DNA of 13,825 nt from CAYTLQ01 sp964438715 (GTDB taxonomy: Bacteria; Bacteroidota; Ignavibacteria; Ignavibacteriales; Ignavibacteriaceae): assembly GCA_964438715.1 (NCBI GenBank), contig CAYTLQ010000109.1:1-13825 (forward strand), written 5' to 3'. Below the pieces are notes generated by a model. That model was not told where the DNA came from. It was given only the letters and a program-made list of their open reading frames with translations, and made no database searches. Below are positions 1 through 8,031 of this stretch, in pieces. Position 1 is the stretch's first letter. Each line of letters starts with the position of its first letter. A program made the position numbers and the translations under genes.

Positions 1-20
1 AATATCACCCTTTCAGGGTT
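1..20 (-). repeat. GAA-loop hairpin repeat, copy 1 (cut by window edge)
   Basis: Read on the minus strand this is AACCCT, loop GAA, AGGGTG, then ATATT up to the window edge. ACCCT pairs perfectly with AGGGT. It shares the GAA loop, the outer AAC/GTG arms and the GATATT tail with the copies at 126-148, 176-198 and 241-262. The tail probably continues beyond the window. Confidence 0.65.
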
Positions 21-57
21 CTTATGTTAAATGTTAATATATTTCTATAATCATTCC

Positions 58-72
58 ATCCCTCCAGGATTT
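58..72 (+). repeat. ATCC/GGAT mini-hairpin, copy 1
   Basis: ATCC-CTCCA-GGAT is followed by TT. The four-pair stem is the same as in the element at 284-296, and GGATTT follows in both. The GAA loop is absent, so this is a different hairpin class from copies 1-4 of the other family. Confidence 0.4.
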
Positions 73-125
73 GATCCCGAAAAGGAAATCCGGAGATAAT
101 CTGTTTTCCGGATGTTGAAATTAAT

Positions 126-148
126 AACCACGAAGTGGTGACATTGTT
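126..148 (+). repeat. GAA-loop hairpin repeat, copy 2
   Basis: The sequence is AACCAC, loop GAA, GTGGTG, tail ACATTGTT. ACCAC pairs perfectly with GTGGT. The three inner base pairs differ from the other copies, yet pairing is kept. Confidence 0.7.
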
Positions 149-175
149 ATAGAAAAAATTGAAACGATAAAACCG

Positions 176-198
176 AACTCCGAAGGAGTGATATTATT
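176..198 (+). repeat. GAA-loop hairpin repeat, copy 3
   Basis: The sequence is AACTCC, loop GAA, GGAGTG, tail ATATTATT. ACTCC pairs perfectly with GGAGT. It is a direct repeat of copy 2 at a 50-bp step, with the inner stem changed on both sides. Confidence 0.7.
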
Positions 199-240
199 TT
201 GTGTGATTTTTGGTGTAACTAAATATTTTCATGTTGATTG

Positions 241-262
241 ATAATATCACCCTTTCGGGGTT
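241..262 (-). repeat. GAA-loop hairpin repeat, copy 4
   Basis: Read on the minus strand this is AACCCC, loop GAA, AGGGTG, tail ATATTAT. Four of the five stem pairs are standard; the innermost is C/A on this strand, or a T-G wobble on the plus strand. The orientation is the same as copy 1 and opposite to copies 2 and 3. Confidence 0.65.
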
Positions 263-283
263 GGATATATGATAAAATCGAAG

Positions 284-296
284 ATCCTCTGGATTT
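284..296 (+). repeat. ATCC/GGAT mini-hairpin, copy 2
   Basis: ATCC-TCT-GGAT is followed by TT. It is a perfect four-pair stem with a 3-nt loop and shares stem and GGATTT tail with the element at 58-72. Such a short stem could recur by chance, hence the modest confidence. Confidence 0.35.
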
Positions 297-370
297 AAAG
301 TAAATTTAAGCTCAAAATGTCGTACACCCTTCTAAACTTACCCTCAGAGATAAGTTTAATGTTTGTAATT

Positions 371-411
371 AAAAATAAAAAAACCCGGGCACTTACCCGG
401 GTTAAATTTTT
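371..411 (-). terminator. Intrinsic terminator of the T9SS cargo gene
   Basis: An 8-bp perfect stem, AACCCGGG (382-389) with CCCGGGTT (396-403), encloses a 6-nt loop. On the minus strand it is followed by a long T-rich run (the A-run at 371-383 of the plus strand). It starts about 25 nt after the stop codon at 429-431. A run of five T also follows on the plus strand, so it may work in both directions. Confidence 0.85.
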
Positions 412-428
412 ACAAGATATTCCTTTTT

Positions 429-2696
429 TTACTTCACAAGCATCATCTTCTTAACTAAAACATTATTGCCCTGCTCTAAGCGATAGAAATATGTTCCGCT
501 TGAAAGCTCACGAGCGTTTATATTGATAGTATAATTACCGGCAGACTCTGCTACAGTATTGTACAGGTAAACTTCATTCCCAAGAACATCAAATACAGTA
601 AGTTTTACTGCACCGGCAGAGGGGACACTAAAGCGGATTGAAGTTTCAGGGTTAAATGGATTCGGGTAATTCTGATCTAGCGCAAATGAGTAAACCGTTC
701 CGCTTATTTCAGCAGAAATACTTGAAGAGTATTCATATTCGCCTGATAAATCAATTTGTTTCAAACGATAGATATATTTTCCAGCACTTAATCCTGCATC
801 GGTGAAACTATAAGAACTAATACCGTTAAATGTACCTTTACCTGTAATAAATCCTATAGAGACGAAGTTAATGCCATCGGTACTGCGTTCAATTTCAAAG
901 CCTTTATTATTCAGTTCTGAGGCTGTTGACCATTGTAAAGTTACCTGACTTCCGTTAACCATTGCCGCAAATGAAACTAATTCCACAGGAAGTACACCGG
1001 GATAAGAATTGTATGGTCCGCCGGGAAGTGTACCAAAGTTTACATCAAATCCCGGATTGCCGCCCGTTACATTGCCCGGTATCGTCACATCACTAAAGTA
1101 TGCCGTTGAAGAAACCACTGCCGCAAATACGGTTATGGAAGCGCTTAACGGCGGGTTTCCGATTTCGGAAAGAGGTATGGCAATTTCAAATCCTCTTCTT
1201 CCACCCCATGCCGTATCAAAACCAAAAGAAATAGAATTCGGAGTGAACACTGTTCCTCCTGAAGGACCCTGAGCTGTTGCGCCATCCTGACGGCATGCAC
1301 CTAAATAAACACCAGTTTTTGAGGTAGAGGTATATTTGGCGGCATCTACATAAATAAGAGTATCATCTCCGCCCGGATTTAAAACAAATGCATAATTCGT
1401 CGTAAAGCTGTTCTTATAATTCGGATGATCAGTTACACCAAACAGATGACCACCACCACTAACAGCTCCCAGGGCAGTTCCTGCAGGTGCTCCATCCTGA
1501 CCGCTTACTCCAAGGAAAAGTACAATTCCATTGTTATTTGTCTTATCAACCTTTGATTCTAATGCAATATACAGCTTACCATTAGCAACATTATATCCAA
1601 TATGTTGGATGTCAATATTAGGACCAAATCCGGCATTGTTATTCAATTTGGAGGACATTTGAAAATATTTTTCGTGCATCCTTCCATTCATAATGTAAGG
1701 GAAAGTAACCCTGTAGGCTCCGATTCCATTATTGGTTGCGAGACAATAAATGATAAAGCTCGTAGGGGTATCAAACTTAACTGCAATATCCCCTGTTCCA
1801 TTTCCGTTTGCATTGGATCCGGTTGATGGTGTAATGCCATAAGTACGGAAGAACGAGGGAAATTCGCCATCGGTATCAATCAATCGCACATTATTCATAC
1901 CGGTACCATATTGAAAAGAAGCAATAAAACCGGAACCCAAATCCTGTGCACTAACTAACTTAATTGTGGTTGCACCGGTTGCAACAATACTCCCGGGGAT
2001 CTCCCCAACAAGCGCACCGGTGTAAGACCAAGCCTGAATATATTTCCCTGAACTTTTGGTAATTATCATAGAATCTTCTTCAAGCGGCTCAACAGAAGGA
2101 GCTCCGCCAAATGTTGCAGGAGGCAGTTGAATGAAAAAGTCCTGAACAAATGTAAAGCCCTGATCAGTGGTTTTTAGTTTATAAACTTTATGTGTTTTGG
2201 CTTCAGCAAACCACACCTGCAGAGTATTATTATTTGCTAGATACTTTACTTTAAAATTATCACCACAGCGTTTATTTAGTCCCAAAGTACTTTCAAATGC
2301 AACAGTTGGCGTTGCAGCCTCATTCGCCCATCGATAGATTTTAAAAGTTGATGCAGAATCAGTAACAAGATTACAAGCATAAATAACGCCATCGTAAGAA
2401 ACTTCAATGTCGTTTAATGCAAAGGTACCTCCGGAAATACCTGTTACATCGAGTGTTCCAAGATCATTACCATTATTTGCATCAATTACCCGGACGAATA
2501 TTCCGGCGTTTCTGCTAACTACTAAAAGATGATTTGTTAAAGGATTGTATGCAAACCCGCGTTCAGTATTACCGGTAGCTGAAAACCATGTAGGCAAACT
2601 GGTATCAGCAACAGATTTTGTCCACAGTTTTTCTATCTGCGCATTTCCTGCTCCGAGAAACAAAACGAAACTTAGTAATAAAATAATTCTTTTCAT
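429..2696 (-). CDS. Secreted protein with T9SS type A C-terminal sorting domain
   Basis: This 755-aa protein starts with a signal peptide (residues 1-20, hydrophobic core ILLLSFVLFLGAG, likely cut after NAQ). The N-terminal part (about 21-400) has repeated strand-rich segments and motifs such as SLPTWFS and TERGFAYN, resembling DUF4623-type, propeller-like Bacteroidota proteins; this is recalled similarity, not a search. Residues about 400-560 look like a β-sandwich (DOMON/CBM9-like, tentative). Residues about 569-665 form a fibronectin-III-like module beginning LPVELVSF. Residues 675-755 form the Por secretion sorting domain, opening QNYPNPFNP and ending in basic KKMMLVK. Such domains direct export by the type IX system and are often cleaved at the surface. 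The ATG has a good Shine-Dalgarno, AGGAG at 2704-2708. The substrate or function is unknown. The SPOR lipoprotein gene lies 48 nt upstream, and a terminator follows. Confidence 0.85.
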   Translation of the reverse strand: MKRIILLLSFVLFLGAGNAQIEKLWTKSVADTSLPTWFSATGNTERGFAYNPLTNHLLVVSRNAGIFVRVIDANNGNDLGTLDVTGISGGTFALNDIEVSYDGVIYACNLVTDSASTFKIYRWANEAATPTVAFESTLGLNKRCGDNFKVKYLANNNTLQVWFAEAKTHKVYKLKTTDQGFTFVQDFFIQLPPATFGGAPSVEPLEEDSMIITKSSGKYIQAWSYTGALVGEIPGSIVATGATTIKLVSAQDLGSGFIASFQYGTGMNNVRLIDTDGEFPSFFRTYGITPSTGSNANGNGTGDIAVKFDTPTSFIIYCLATNNGIGAYRVTFPYIMNGRMHEKYFQMSSKLNNNAGFGPNIDIQHIGYNVANGKLYIALESKVDKTNNNGIVLFLGVSGQDGAPAGTALGAVSGGGHLFGVTDHPNYKNSFTTNYAFVLNPGGDDTLIYVDAAKYTSTSKTGVYLGACRQDGATAQGPSGGTVFTPNSISFGFDTAWGGRRGFEIAIPLSEIGNPPLSASITVFAAVVSSTAYFSDVTIPGNVTGGNPGFDVNFGTLPGGPYNSYPGVLPVELVSFAAMVNGSQVTLQWSTASELNNKGFEIERSTDGINFVSIGFITGKGTFNGISSYSFTDAGLSAGKYIYRLKQIDLSGEYEYSSSISAEISGTVYSFALDQNYPNPFNPETSIRFSVPSAGAVKLTVFDVLGNEVYLYNTVAESAGNYTININARELSSGTYFYRLEQGNNVLVKKMMLVK

Positions 2697-2744
2697 AAGT
2701 TGACTCCTCTGTTAATGTGAGACTTCATTTTCTCTTTCATCGTA

Positions 2745-3263
2745 TTATTTCGATTCATTCACCGTTACTATGAATGCATCTTTAAAATCTTTCATTTTCC
2801 ATAATTCATTCCGCTGTTTTTCAGCTTCGGCTTTTGTTTCATGTGAGGCAAGACGGATAACAAAGAGTTTTGTTGATTCATCATAGGTAACTGAAATTTC
2901 TTTTTTGAGCTTTTTTCTGGCTTCATTAGCTATTTCATCAGCTTTTTCTAATGTGGAGTAAGCTCCAATTTGAACAGCATATTTTGTGACCAATTCCCCG
3001 GAGGGTTTAATTTCTTCTGTCTCTTTGTTTTCTGAAGGTATGGGATCAGTATTCGGATCATTTTCTGTAGGTGGGTCTGCAACAGGAACTTTATCAAAAA
3101 CATAAATAGTATCAGTATTAGTCTCCGTCTTTTTTACCTGTTCACCATCGCGTTTTTCAATTGACTCCGGCGATGATGAGCAACCCGAATAAATTAGAAC
3201 AGAAAAAAATAACATGAATAAAAGGAGTCTGTTCTTAAAGAGTGATGGCATTGTATTGCTCAT
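2745..3263 (-). CDS. SPOR-domain lipoprotein
   Basis: The protein is 172 aa from the ATG at 3261-3263. An N-terminal hydrophobic stretch (about residues 11-26) ends in IYSGC, a lipobox with Cys28 as the likely lipidated residue; Tyr at -3 is unusual but tolerated in related bacteria. A low-complexity Pro/Asp/Glu/Thr linker (about 30-90) leads to a C-terminal SPOR domain (about 92-169, containing YAVQIGAYS and FVIRLAS). SPOR domains bind denuded peptidoglycan, so the protein probably links the outer membrane to the cell wall, often at division sites. The frame stays open up to a TTG at 3288-3290, but neither that nor the ATGs at 3261 and 3249 has a clear Shine-Dalgarno, so the start is uncertain by up to 13 residues. 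It lies just after the terminator at 3330-3355, so it probably has its own promoter. Confidence 0.8.
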   Translation of the reverse strand: MSNTMPSLFKNRLLLFMLFFSVLIYSGCSSSPESIEKRDGEQVKKTETNTDTIYVFDKVPVADPPTENDPNTDPIPSENKETEEIKPSGELVTKYAVQIGAYSTLEKADEIANEARKKLKKEISVTYDESTKLFVIRLASHETKAEAEKQRNELWKMKDFKDAFIVTVNESK

Positions 3264-3323
3264 ATTAATTTTACAATTGCAAAATAACAATTTGGTAGAA
3301 AAAAGTAAGTAGTGAAGTACAAA

Positions 3324-3355
3324 TAAAAAAGCCCCGGCAGAAATTAACCGGGGCT
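3324..3355 (-). terminator. Intrinsic terminator after the FadL–SGNH pair
   Basis: A perfect 8-bp stem, AGCCCCGG (3330-3337) with CCGGGGCT (3348-3355), has a 10-nt loop. On the minus strand it is followed by a T-run (A-run at 3324-3330 on plus). The annotated in-frame stop of the SGNH gene (3354-3356) sits inside the stem, which is abnormal; see that gene for the frameshift explanation. Confidence 0.85.
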
Positions 3356-4679
3356 AAAAAATAGTAAATAAAAACTTAAAATTGCAGATTATCGAATGTG
3401 CCGGCGGGGAAAATCGGAAGTCCGTATTTACCGAACTGTATATTTTCCCTAAAACTAGTCCACCCGGAATACTTGCAAGATTTATCTTTGGTATAGATGC
3501 TCCCCATTTTGCATTAATTACATTAATGAATTCATTAGCAATTAGCGCCGCTCCAACATTTGACGGATGAACGCCATCAAGACTGAAGAGATTTCCTGTT
3601 ACATAAACGGTAGAAAGTTTCAATCCGTCAACGGTAACATAAGTACCTGTTTTTGCGGCATCTGCATACGGAACTAAAAGAGCATTGAAGTCAACATAAC
3701 CAAAGCCCTTAGCGCTCGCAAGGCTTTGAATATGAGCATTATATTCAGTAATTCTGGCAACTGCTGTTGCAACTTCCCCAGAATCAAGAACTACAGAGTT
3801 TGGAAGCGGAGCAGCTTTTGCAAAACCTGTACCGCCGGCAACAAGTGAACTTCCCTGAAGCGTTATCAGGTTCTGTGATAAACTTACATACTGTGTATCA
3901 CCGGTGGAAGTAACCGCCCATACTTTGGTTACGCCACCTAACATTAACTGACCGCCAACGGTAGTGAAAAATGGTATTGAAGTAACATTTGGAATGTTAG
4001 CGACAACAACTTTTGTATTTAATGAAGCAAGACTATCAGCTAACTGATTCCAGAATGCCTGAAAGTTTGGAGTAGGTGTATAGGGTTTTGTTCCACCCGA
4101 TGTAGCATAACCAAGAATGTCATTGTTTCCAATCCAGACAGTTAAAAAAGTCGGATTAAGAGACTTTGCCTGACTAAATGCTGAACCCAGTCCGCGTAAT
4201 ACTAAATCGAACATAGGATTGGGTCCGCCACCGTTTATTGCCTGAAAACAAGTTGTAGAACTTGTGGCACCAATTATATCATATGCTGTTGCTCCCGGAA
4301 CACCGAGGTTATTAAATGGAGCGGCATAAGTCTGATTAGCATAGGTACCCATTGCTGCATTTACCTTTGTTGCAAAAGGAGAAATTGAGGCGACTTCAAT
4401 TCTGTTTCCTGTACCGGGGTCGGTATAAACCGGATACACATAACCTGCCCCAACTTGTTTAGCAAGCAAGGCGCCGAATGAATATTTTGAAGCACTTTCA
4501 TAGAGAGCGCCTGATTGATACCCGGCAGTAATACTATTACCAAGTGAAACAAAACGGGCAAAGCTTACGCTTCCGGTGTTTACAGGAGCGGGGGCAGTAA
4601 GATCCGAACGGTCTTCGCAACCGGTAAAAGTCATTACCAGCAACGCAAAAAAAAGTAAAAATGCTTTTGTGAATTTCAT
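3354..4679 (-). CDS. SGNH/GDSL-type esterase lipoprotein, probable 3' frameshift
   Basis: This 441-aa lipoprotein has a signal sequence ending FTGC, with Cys21 lipidated. SGNH blocks are clear: block I VSLGNSITAG with nucleophile Ser49 (Asn replaces Asp of GDSL, as often seen in this group), block II NLGVPGAT (about 125-132), block III IGNND (183-187), and block V DGVHPSN with Asp368 and His371. It should hydrolyse esters or lipids at the outer membrane. The start at 4677-4679 has AGGAG at 4686-4690. The FadL gene ends 16 nt upstream, so the two are co-transcribed. Oddity: after Lys412 the reading frame turns uncharacteristic (IYSSVNTDFRFSPPAHS) and stops inside the terminator. Adding one base in the four-A tract (T-run 3443-3446 on plus) gives 22 different residues including FGKYGLPIFPAGTFDNLQF and a stop at 3376-3378, 20 nt before the stem. 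I think the true product is about 434 aa. Confidence 0.85.
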   Translation of the reverse strand: MKFTKAFLLFFALLVMTFTGCEDRSDLTAPAPVNTGSVSFARFVSLGNSITAGYQSGALYESASKYSFGALLAKQVGAGYVYPVYTDPGTGNRIEVASISPFATKVNAAMGTYANQTYAAPFNNLGVPGATAYDIIGATSSTTCFQAINGGGPNPMFDLVLRGLGSAFSQAKSLNPTFLTVWIGNNDILGYATSGGTKPYTPTPNFQAFWNQLADSLASLNTKVVVANIPNVTSIPFFTTVGGQLMLGGVTKVWAVTSTGDTQYVSLSQNLITLQGSSLVAGGTGFAKAAPLPNSVVLDSGEVATAVARITEYNAHIQSLASAKGFGYVDFNALLVPYADAAKTGTYVTVDGLKLSTVYVTGNLFSLDGVHPSNVGAALIANEFINVINAKWGASIPKINLASIPGGLVLGKIYSSVNTDFRFSPPAHSIICNFKFLFTIF

Positions 4680-4685
4680 TGTTCT

Positions 4686-4690
4686 CTCCT
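4686..4690 (-). promoter_or_regulatory. Shine-Dalgarno of the SGNH gene
   Basis: AGGAG on the minus strand, 6 nt before the ATG at 4677-4679 and inside the 16-nt gap after the FadL stop. It fixes the start and supports expression as a pair. Confidence 0.7.
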
Positions 4691-4695
4691 CTCAA

Positions 4696-5958
4696 TTAAA
4701 AATTATAACCGAATGTTACAGAGAACAGGCTTGCTGTAGAATTATATGTCCCGTTCATATACGCATCACCTGCGGGTGTATAACCAACCTTAGAATTTGT
4801 GATTGTTCTTTCACTGAAACGAAGGAAGAGATACGATACATCCATAACAAGTTTATCGGTTAAATTATAGCCTAACCCAAGAGAAAATCCAAGACGATCC
4901 GAATCAGGTAGTGAAGCATCTACCCTCTCATCTTTTACGGGATTGTTATCGTAAAGTAATCCTGCACGCAAGGCCAGATTAGGAGCGTAATCATACTCAG
5001 CGCCGAATCGAATTATGTAAGTATCTTCATATTCCCGCGGTGCGGCTAAATCGGTAAGTGAAGCTTCCTTGAAGTCAACTTTTAATGAATCATAACTTGA
5101 CCAGGAAACCATCTGGAAATCAGCGCTAAAGGTAAGTTGTTCGGTAGCATTAAAACCAAGTCCGAATACCATTTGTTGAGGTGATCTAAAAGTTGCCGAA
5201 ATATCTCCGCGGGGAAGTGAAGAGCTCAATATTGCAGGACCTACAGAGGTGGCTGTTCCCTCAAAATTGTATTCGACCTCACTACGGTAAGAAAATCCGA
5301 ACGAAAGATTTTTGGTAATTTCATAAAGTAGTCCTGCGCTGAAACCAATTGCACCGGATTCATCTCCTTCAAGAGTTACAAGAGCTTCACCGGCGAATGG
5401 CGGGAATCCGGCTTTTCTTTCAAGAGTAACTGAGCCAAGATTATACAGTAGTCCGGCGCCTATACTAAGATTATCAAGAAGCTGATAACCGCCGGCTAAT
5501 GAAAAGGAAAATGTTTTAAGATCTGCCTCAATACTTACAAATCTTCCAACCCAATCATCAGCCCACTTTGTACCAAGCCCAAAAGGATTATTTACTCCAA
5601 ACCCCAGAGTTAATTTATCGTTTACACCATAAGTAACATAAAGGTGACTTGGGGTGAAGACCTGGGATTCCATTTTTGATTCTGCAATAGTGGGATTTGT
5701 AACTGTAGGACCGTAAGGACCCCTGAATGATGCACTTGGAGCAATAATGGTTGTCCCAAGCATTGCATTTATTCCTTTCACCTTTGAAAGTGCTGCATTA
5801 TTAAAATACACAGCCGAAGGATCAAATGCTATTGCTGTAAATGCTCCTCCCATAGCCATTGCTCTGGCTCCATGCTCATTGATCTGAAAGCCGCCAGCCA
5901 ATACAGTTCTGCTTACTAACATAACGGCTATCGCCCAGAGAATTACTCTGTTTTTCAC
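4696..5958 (-). CDS. OmpP1/FadL/TodX-family outer-membrane channel
   Basis: The 420-aa protein begins with a signal peptide (residues 1-21, cut after VLA). The mature N-terminus GGFQINEHGARAMAMGGAFTAIA, then DPSAVYFNNAAL, is the hallmark of the FadL family, whose N-terminus plugs the barrel. The rest alternates short β-strands as in a 14-strand barrel and ends SVTFGYNF with the C-terminal Phe used for outer-membrane insertion. FadL proteins let long-chain fatty acids or other hydrophobic compounds diffuse across the outer membrane. The start is GTG (5956-5958), supported by a strong AGGAGG at 5963-5968; the next ATG would remove most of the signal peptide. The SGNH esterase follows 16 nt downstream, suggesting that it frees acyl groups which this channel imports (inference). 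The biotin-carrier gene ends 72 nt upstream with no clear terminator between. Confidence 0.9.
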   Translation of the reverse strand: MKNRVILWAIAVMLVSRTVLAGGFQINEHGARAMAMGGAFTAIAFDPSAVYFNNAALSKVKGINAMLGTTIIAPSASFRGPYGPTVTNPTIAESKMESQVFTPSHLYVTYGVNDKLTLGFGVNNPFGLGTKWADDWVGRFVSIEADLKTFSFSLAGGYQLLDNLSIGAGLLYNLGSVTLERKAGFPPFAGEALVTLEGDESGAIGFSAGLLYEITKNLSFGFSYRSEVEYNFEGTATSVGPAILSSSLPRGDISATFRSPQQMVFGLGFNATEQLTFSADFQMVSWSSYDSLKVDFKEASLTDLAAPREYEDTYIIRFGAEYDYAPNLALRAGLLYDNNPVKDERVDASLPDSDRLGFSLGLGYNLTDKLVMDVSYLFLRFSERTITNSKVGYTPAGDAYMNGTYNSTASLFSVTFGYNF

Positions 5959-5962
5959 GCTA

Positions 5963-5968
5963 CCTCCT
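5963..5968 (-). promoter_or_regulatory. Strong Shine-Dalgarno deciding a GTG start
   Basis: AGGAGG on the minus strand lies 4 nt before the GTG at 5956-5958. The gap is short but the match is full, and no other start keeps the signal peptide. Confidence 0.7.
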
Positions 5969-6030
5969 CGTGATTATTAGTTTATATTTTCTCCGCTTAT
6001 ACGGGGTACTCCCGAAATACGGATTTGGAA

Positions 6031-6531
6031 TTATTCAATTCGAAACAGAACAGCGCCCTTTTCCACAGGGTCCTTTTCATTAACCATAATTTTTGTTACC
6101 ACCCCTGTGGATGGCGATTTAATATCATTTTCCATTTTCATAGCCTCAAGAATCATTATCGAATCACCCTTCTCTACTTTATCACCAACACTCTTCTTAA
6201 TTTTCAGAACCAACCCCGGCATTGGAGACTTAAAATCATACACCTTATGGTGATGACCCCGACTTTCTGCCACCGAAGCGGCAAACTCCTCCAATTTTGT
6301 TTTTACAGAAATGTGAAAATAATTGCCATTTAGCAAAATTGCAATCGGTTTTAAATTTTCGTTAACTTTTATTATTGTGTAAATTTTATTCGCAACCCTC
6401 AACAGTAATTTGTGATGGGTATTTACTAATATTTCATAAGAAAACTTCCTGCCGTTAATGCTTATAATACCATCTCCCTCGATGGCAACAGTCTTCTTTA
6501 TTCCTTCTATTTCAGCAATGAATTCACTCAT
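6031..6531 (-). CDS. Biotin carboxyl carrier protein (acyl-CoA carboxylase type)
   Basis: The 166-aa protein has a C-terminal biotinyl domain (about 97-166) with SPMPGLV, and the biotin attachment motif EAMKM, in which Lys132 should be biotinylated by biotin ligase. The N-terminal half (1-85) is strand-rich and resembles the linker/BT-like region next to the carrier domain in propionyl-CoA or acetyl-CoA carboxylases. It carries carboxybiotin from the biotin carboxylase encoded just upstream to a carboxyltransferase. Its ATG overlaps the end of that gene by 8 nt (ATGAGTGA), a sign of translational coupling and 1:1 production. The split carboxylase/carrier arrangement is common in this group. 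No carboxyltransferase gene is in the window, so the acyl-CoA (acetyl, propionyl or other) cannot be told. Confidence 0.9.
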   Translation of the reverse strand: MSEFIAEIEGIKKTVAIEGDGIISINGRKFSYEILVNTHHKLLLRVANKIYTIIKVNENLKPIAILLNGNYFHISVKTKLEEFAASVAESRGHHHKVYDFKSPMPGLVLKIKKSVGDKVEKGDSIMILEAMKMENDIKSPSTGVVTKIMVNEKDPVEKGAVLFRIE

Positions 6532-8026
6532 ATTTAAGTCTTTCCCATCGATTTTCCGACTGTAACTCCTGCCTGTTGGTTTTTGTTGATGTGTTATTGT
6601 TATTCTGTTTCAGCAAAACAGCAGCAAGTGTCGCAATATCACTTAGTGACTCCTTCATTTCAACTGACCATTTATTTGGCACCAACGGTAAAAATTCATC
6701 TTCAACAAAGTTAATGCTATAATCACCCGAGCGGAACCTTTCTGAACGCAAAATCCACTGAAGTAACCCTATATTCGTTTGTACCCCGTCAATATAATAT
6801 TCTTTCAGTACTGCAAGCATTTTATTAATTGCTTTGGATCTGCTGTTGCTGTGAGTTATTACTTTTGTCAGCAAAGAGTCATAATGAATTGTCACCTCTG
6901 AGCCGGCATCCACGCCCTCGTCAATTCTCACACCGGCACCTGAAGGTTTTCGATGATATCGTATTACACCGGTGGCAGGTAAAAAATTATTATCAGGATC
7001 TTCAGAATTTACTCTGCACTCAATTGCATGGCCATTTATTCTTAATTCTCTACCCAGAAACGAAAGTACCCCGCCCTGAGCAATATTAATCTGTTCCTGA
7101 ACCAGATCGATCCCTGTGATCATTTCAGTTACAGGATGTTCGACCTGCAGACGAGTATTCATTTCCAGGAAATAAAAGTTCTTATTATTGTCCATCAGAA
7201 ATTCAATTGTACCCGCATTGTAATATCCGCATGCCTTGGCGGCATTAACTGCGGCTGAGGTAATACGATGTCTTGTTTCCTCATCGACAAATGAAGATGG
7301 CGCTTCCTCAATAATTTTTTGATGCCTGCGCTGTACTGAACATTCTCTCTCAAAAAGGTGGGTGTAATTGCCGTGTTTATCGGCAATAATCTGAACTTCA
7401 ATATGTTTGGGGTTAAGAATGAGTTTTTCTATATACACCGCATCATTCCCGAATGCTTTCAGTGCTTCCCTGCTGGCAGAGAGAAAATTCTCCGAAAATT
7501 CGCTTTCTTCGAAAACTTTTCTCATTCCCTTTCCTCCACCGCCTGCCGAGGCTTTAAGGAGAACCGGATACCCTATTTGACCGGCAATAACTTTTCCTTC
7601 CTCCACACTACTAACCGGTTCAGTCGTTCCGGGTACTATAGGCACTCCGTTTTTCTGCATCAAAGCTCTTGCCGCTGTTTTACTACCCATCATTTTTACC
7701 GATTCTGCTGACGGTCCGATGAAAATAATTCCTGCTTTCTCGACTGCTTCAATAAATGTTGCATTTTCAGAGAGAAATCCATAACCCGGATGAATTGCAT
7801 CTGCTTGTATTTCAACAGCTAAAGAAATTATATTTGATATGTTAAGATAGGTATCTGAAGCGGCAGTACCCTGCAGATGATAGCTTTCATCTGCAAGACG
7901 AGTATAAAGTGAATTTTTATCTGCGTCAGAAAAAACAGCAATTGAAGTAATGCCCGCTTCACGGCATGCCCGGATTATACGCACGGCTATTTCACCGCGG
8001 TTAACGATAAGAATTCTTTTAATCAC
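6524..8026 (-). CDS. accC: Biotin carboxylase subunit of an acyl-CoA carboxylase
   Basis: The 500-aa protein catalyses ATP- and bicarbonate-dependent carboxylation of biotin on the carrier protein. Visible parts: N-terminal domain RILIVNRGEIAVRIIRAC (4-21) and HPGYGFLSEN (79-88); ATP-grasp glycine loop GGGGKGM (162-168); ERECSVQRRHQK (226-237); the signature FLEMNTRLQVEHPVTE with Glu288, Asn290 and Arg292, numbered as in the E. coli enzyme; and C-terminal domain ECRVNSEDP. The last 50 residues form a polar Asn/Gln/Lys-rich extension beyond the E. coli length (449). The start is GTG (8024-8026), 5 nt after the mutS2 stop, without a Shine-Dalgarno, so translation is probably coupled. The alignment of IKRILIVNRGEIA with family N-termini supports it. 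The protein overlaps the carrier gene by 8 nt. Propionyl-CoA carboxylase alpha is an equally possible name. Confidence 0.92.
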   Translation of the reverse strand: MIKRILIVNRGEIAVRIIRACREAGITSIAVFSDADKNSLYTRLADESYHLQGTAASDTYLNISNIISLAVEIQADAIHPGYGFLSENATFIEAVEKAGIIFIGPSAESVKMMGSKTAARALMQKNGVPIVPGTTEPVSSVEEGKVIAGQIGYPVLLKASAGGGGKGMRKVFEESEFSENFLSASREALKAFGNDAVYIEKLILNPKHIEVQIIADKHGNYTHLFERECSVQRRHQKIIEEAPSSFVDEETRHRITSAAVNAAKACGYYNAGTIEFLMDNNKNFYFLEMNTRLQVEHPVTEMITGIDLVQEQINIAQGGVLSFLGRELRINGHAIECRVNSEDPDNNFLPATGVIRYHRKPSGAGVRIDEGVDAGSEVTIHYDSLLTKVITHSNSRSKAINKMLAVLKEYYIDGVQTNIGLLQWILRSERFRSGDYSINFVEDEFLPLVPNKWSVEMKESLSDIATLAAVLLKQNNNNTSTKTNRQELQSENRWERLKYE

Positions 8027-8031
8027 AGTGT

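Larger units (their letters stand above)
1..381. other. Gene-free left flank rich in short hairpins
   Basis: No credible reading frame lies here. The stretch holds six short hairpin repeats, listed separately. It also has an inverted repeat ATCCGGA (88-94) / TCCGGAT (107-113) with a 12-nt loop, and an AT-rich one, TAAACTTA (333-340) / TAAGTTTA (351-358), with a 10-nt loop. The AT-rich hairpin sits just beyond the terminator of the neighbouring minus-strand gene and has no T-run of its own. The region reads as an intergenic repeat cluster. No promoter was identified. Confidence 0.6.
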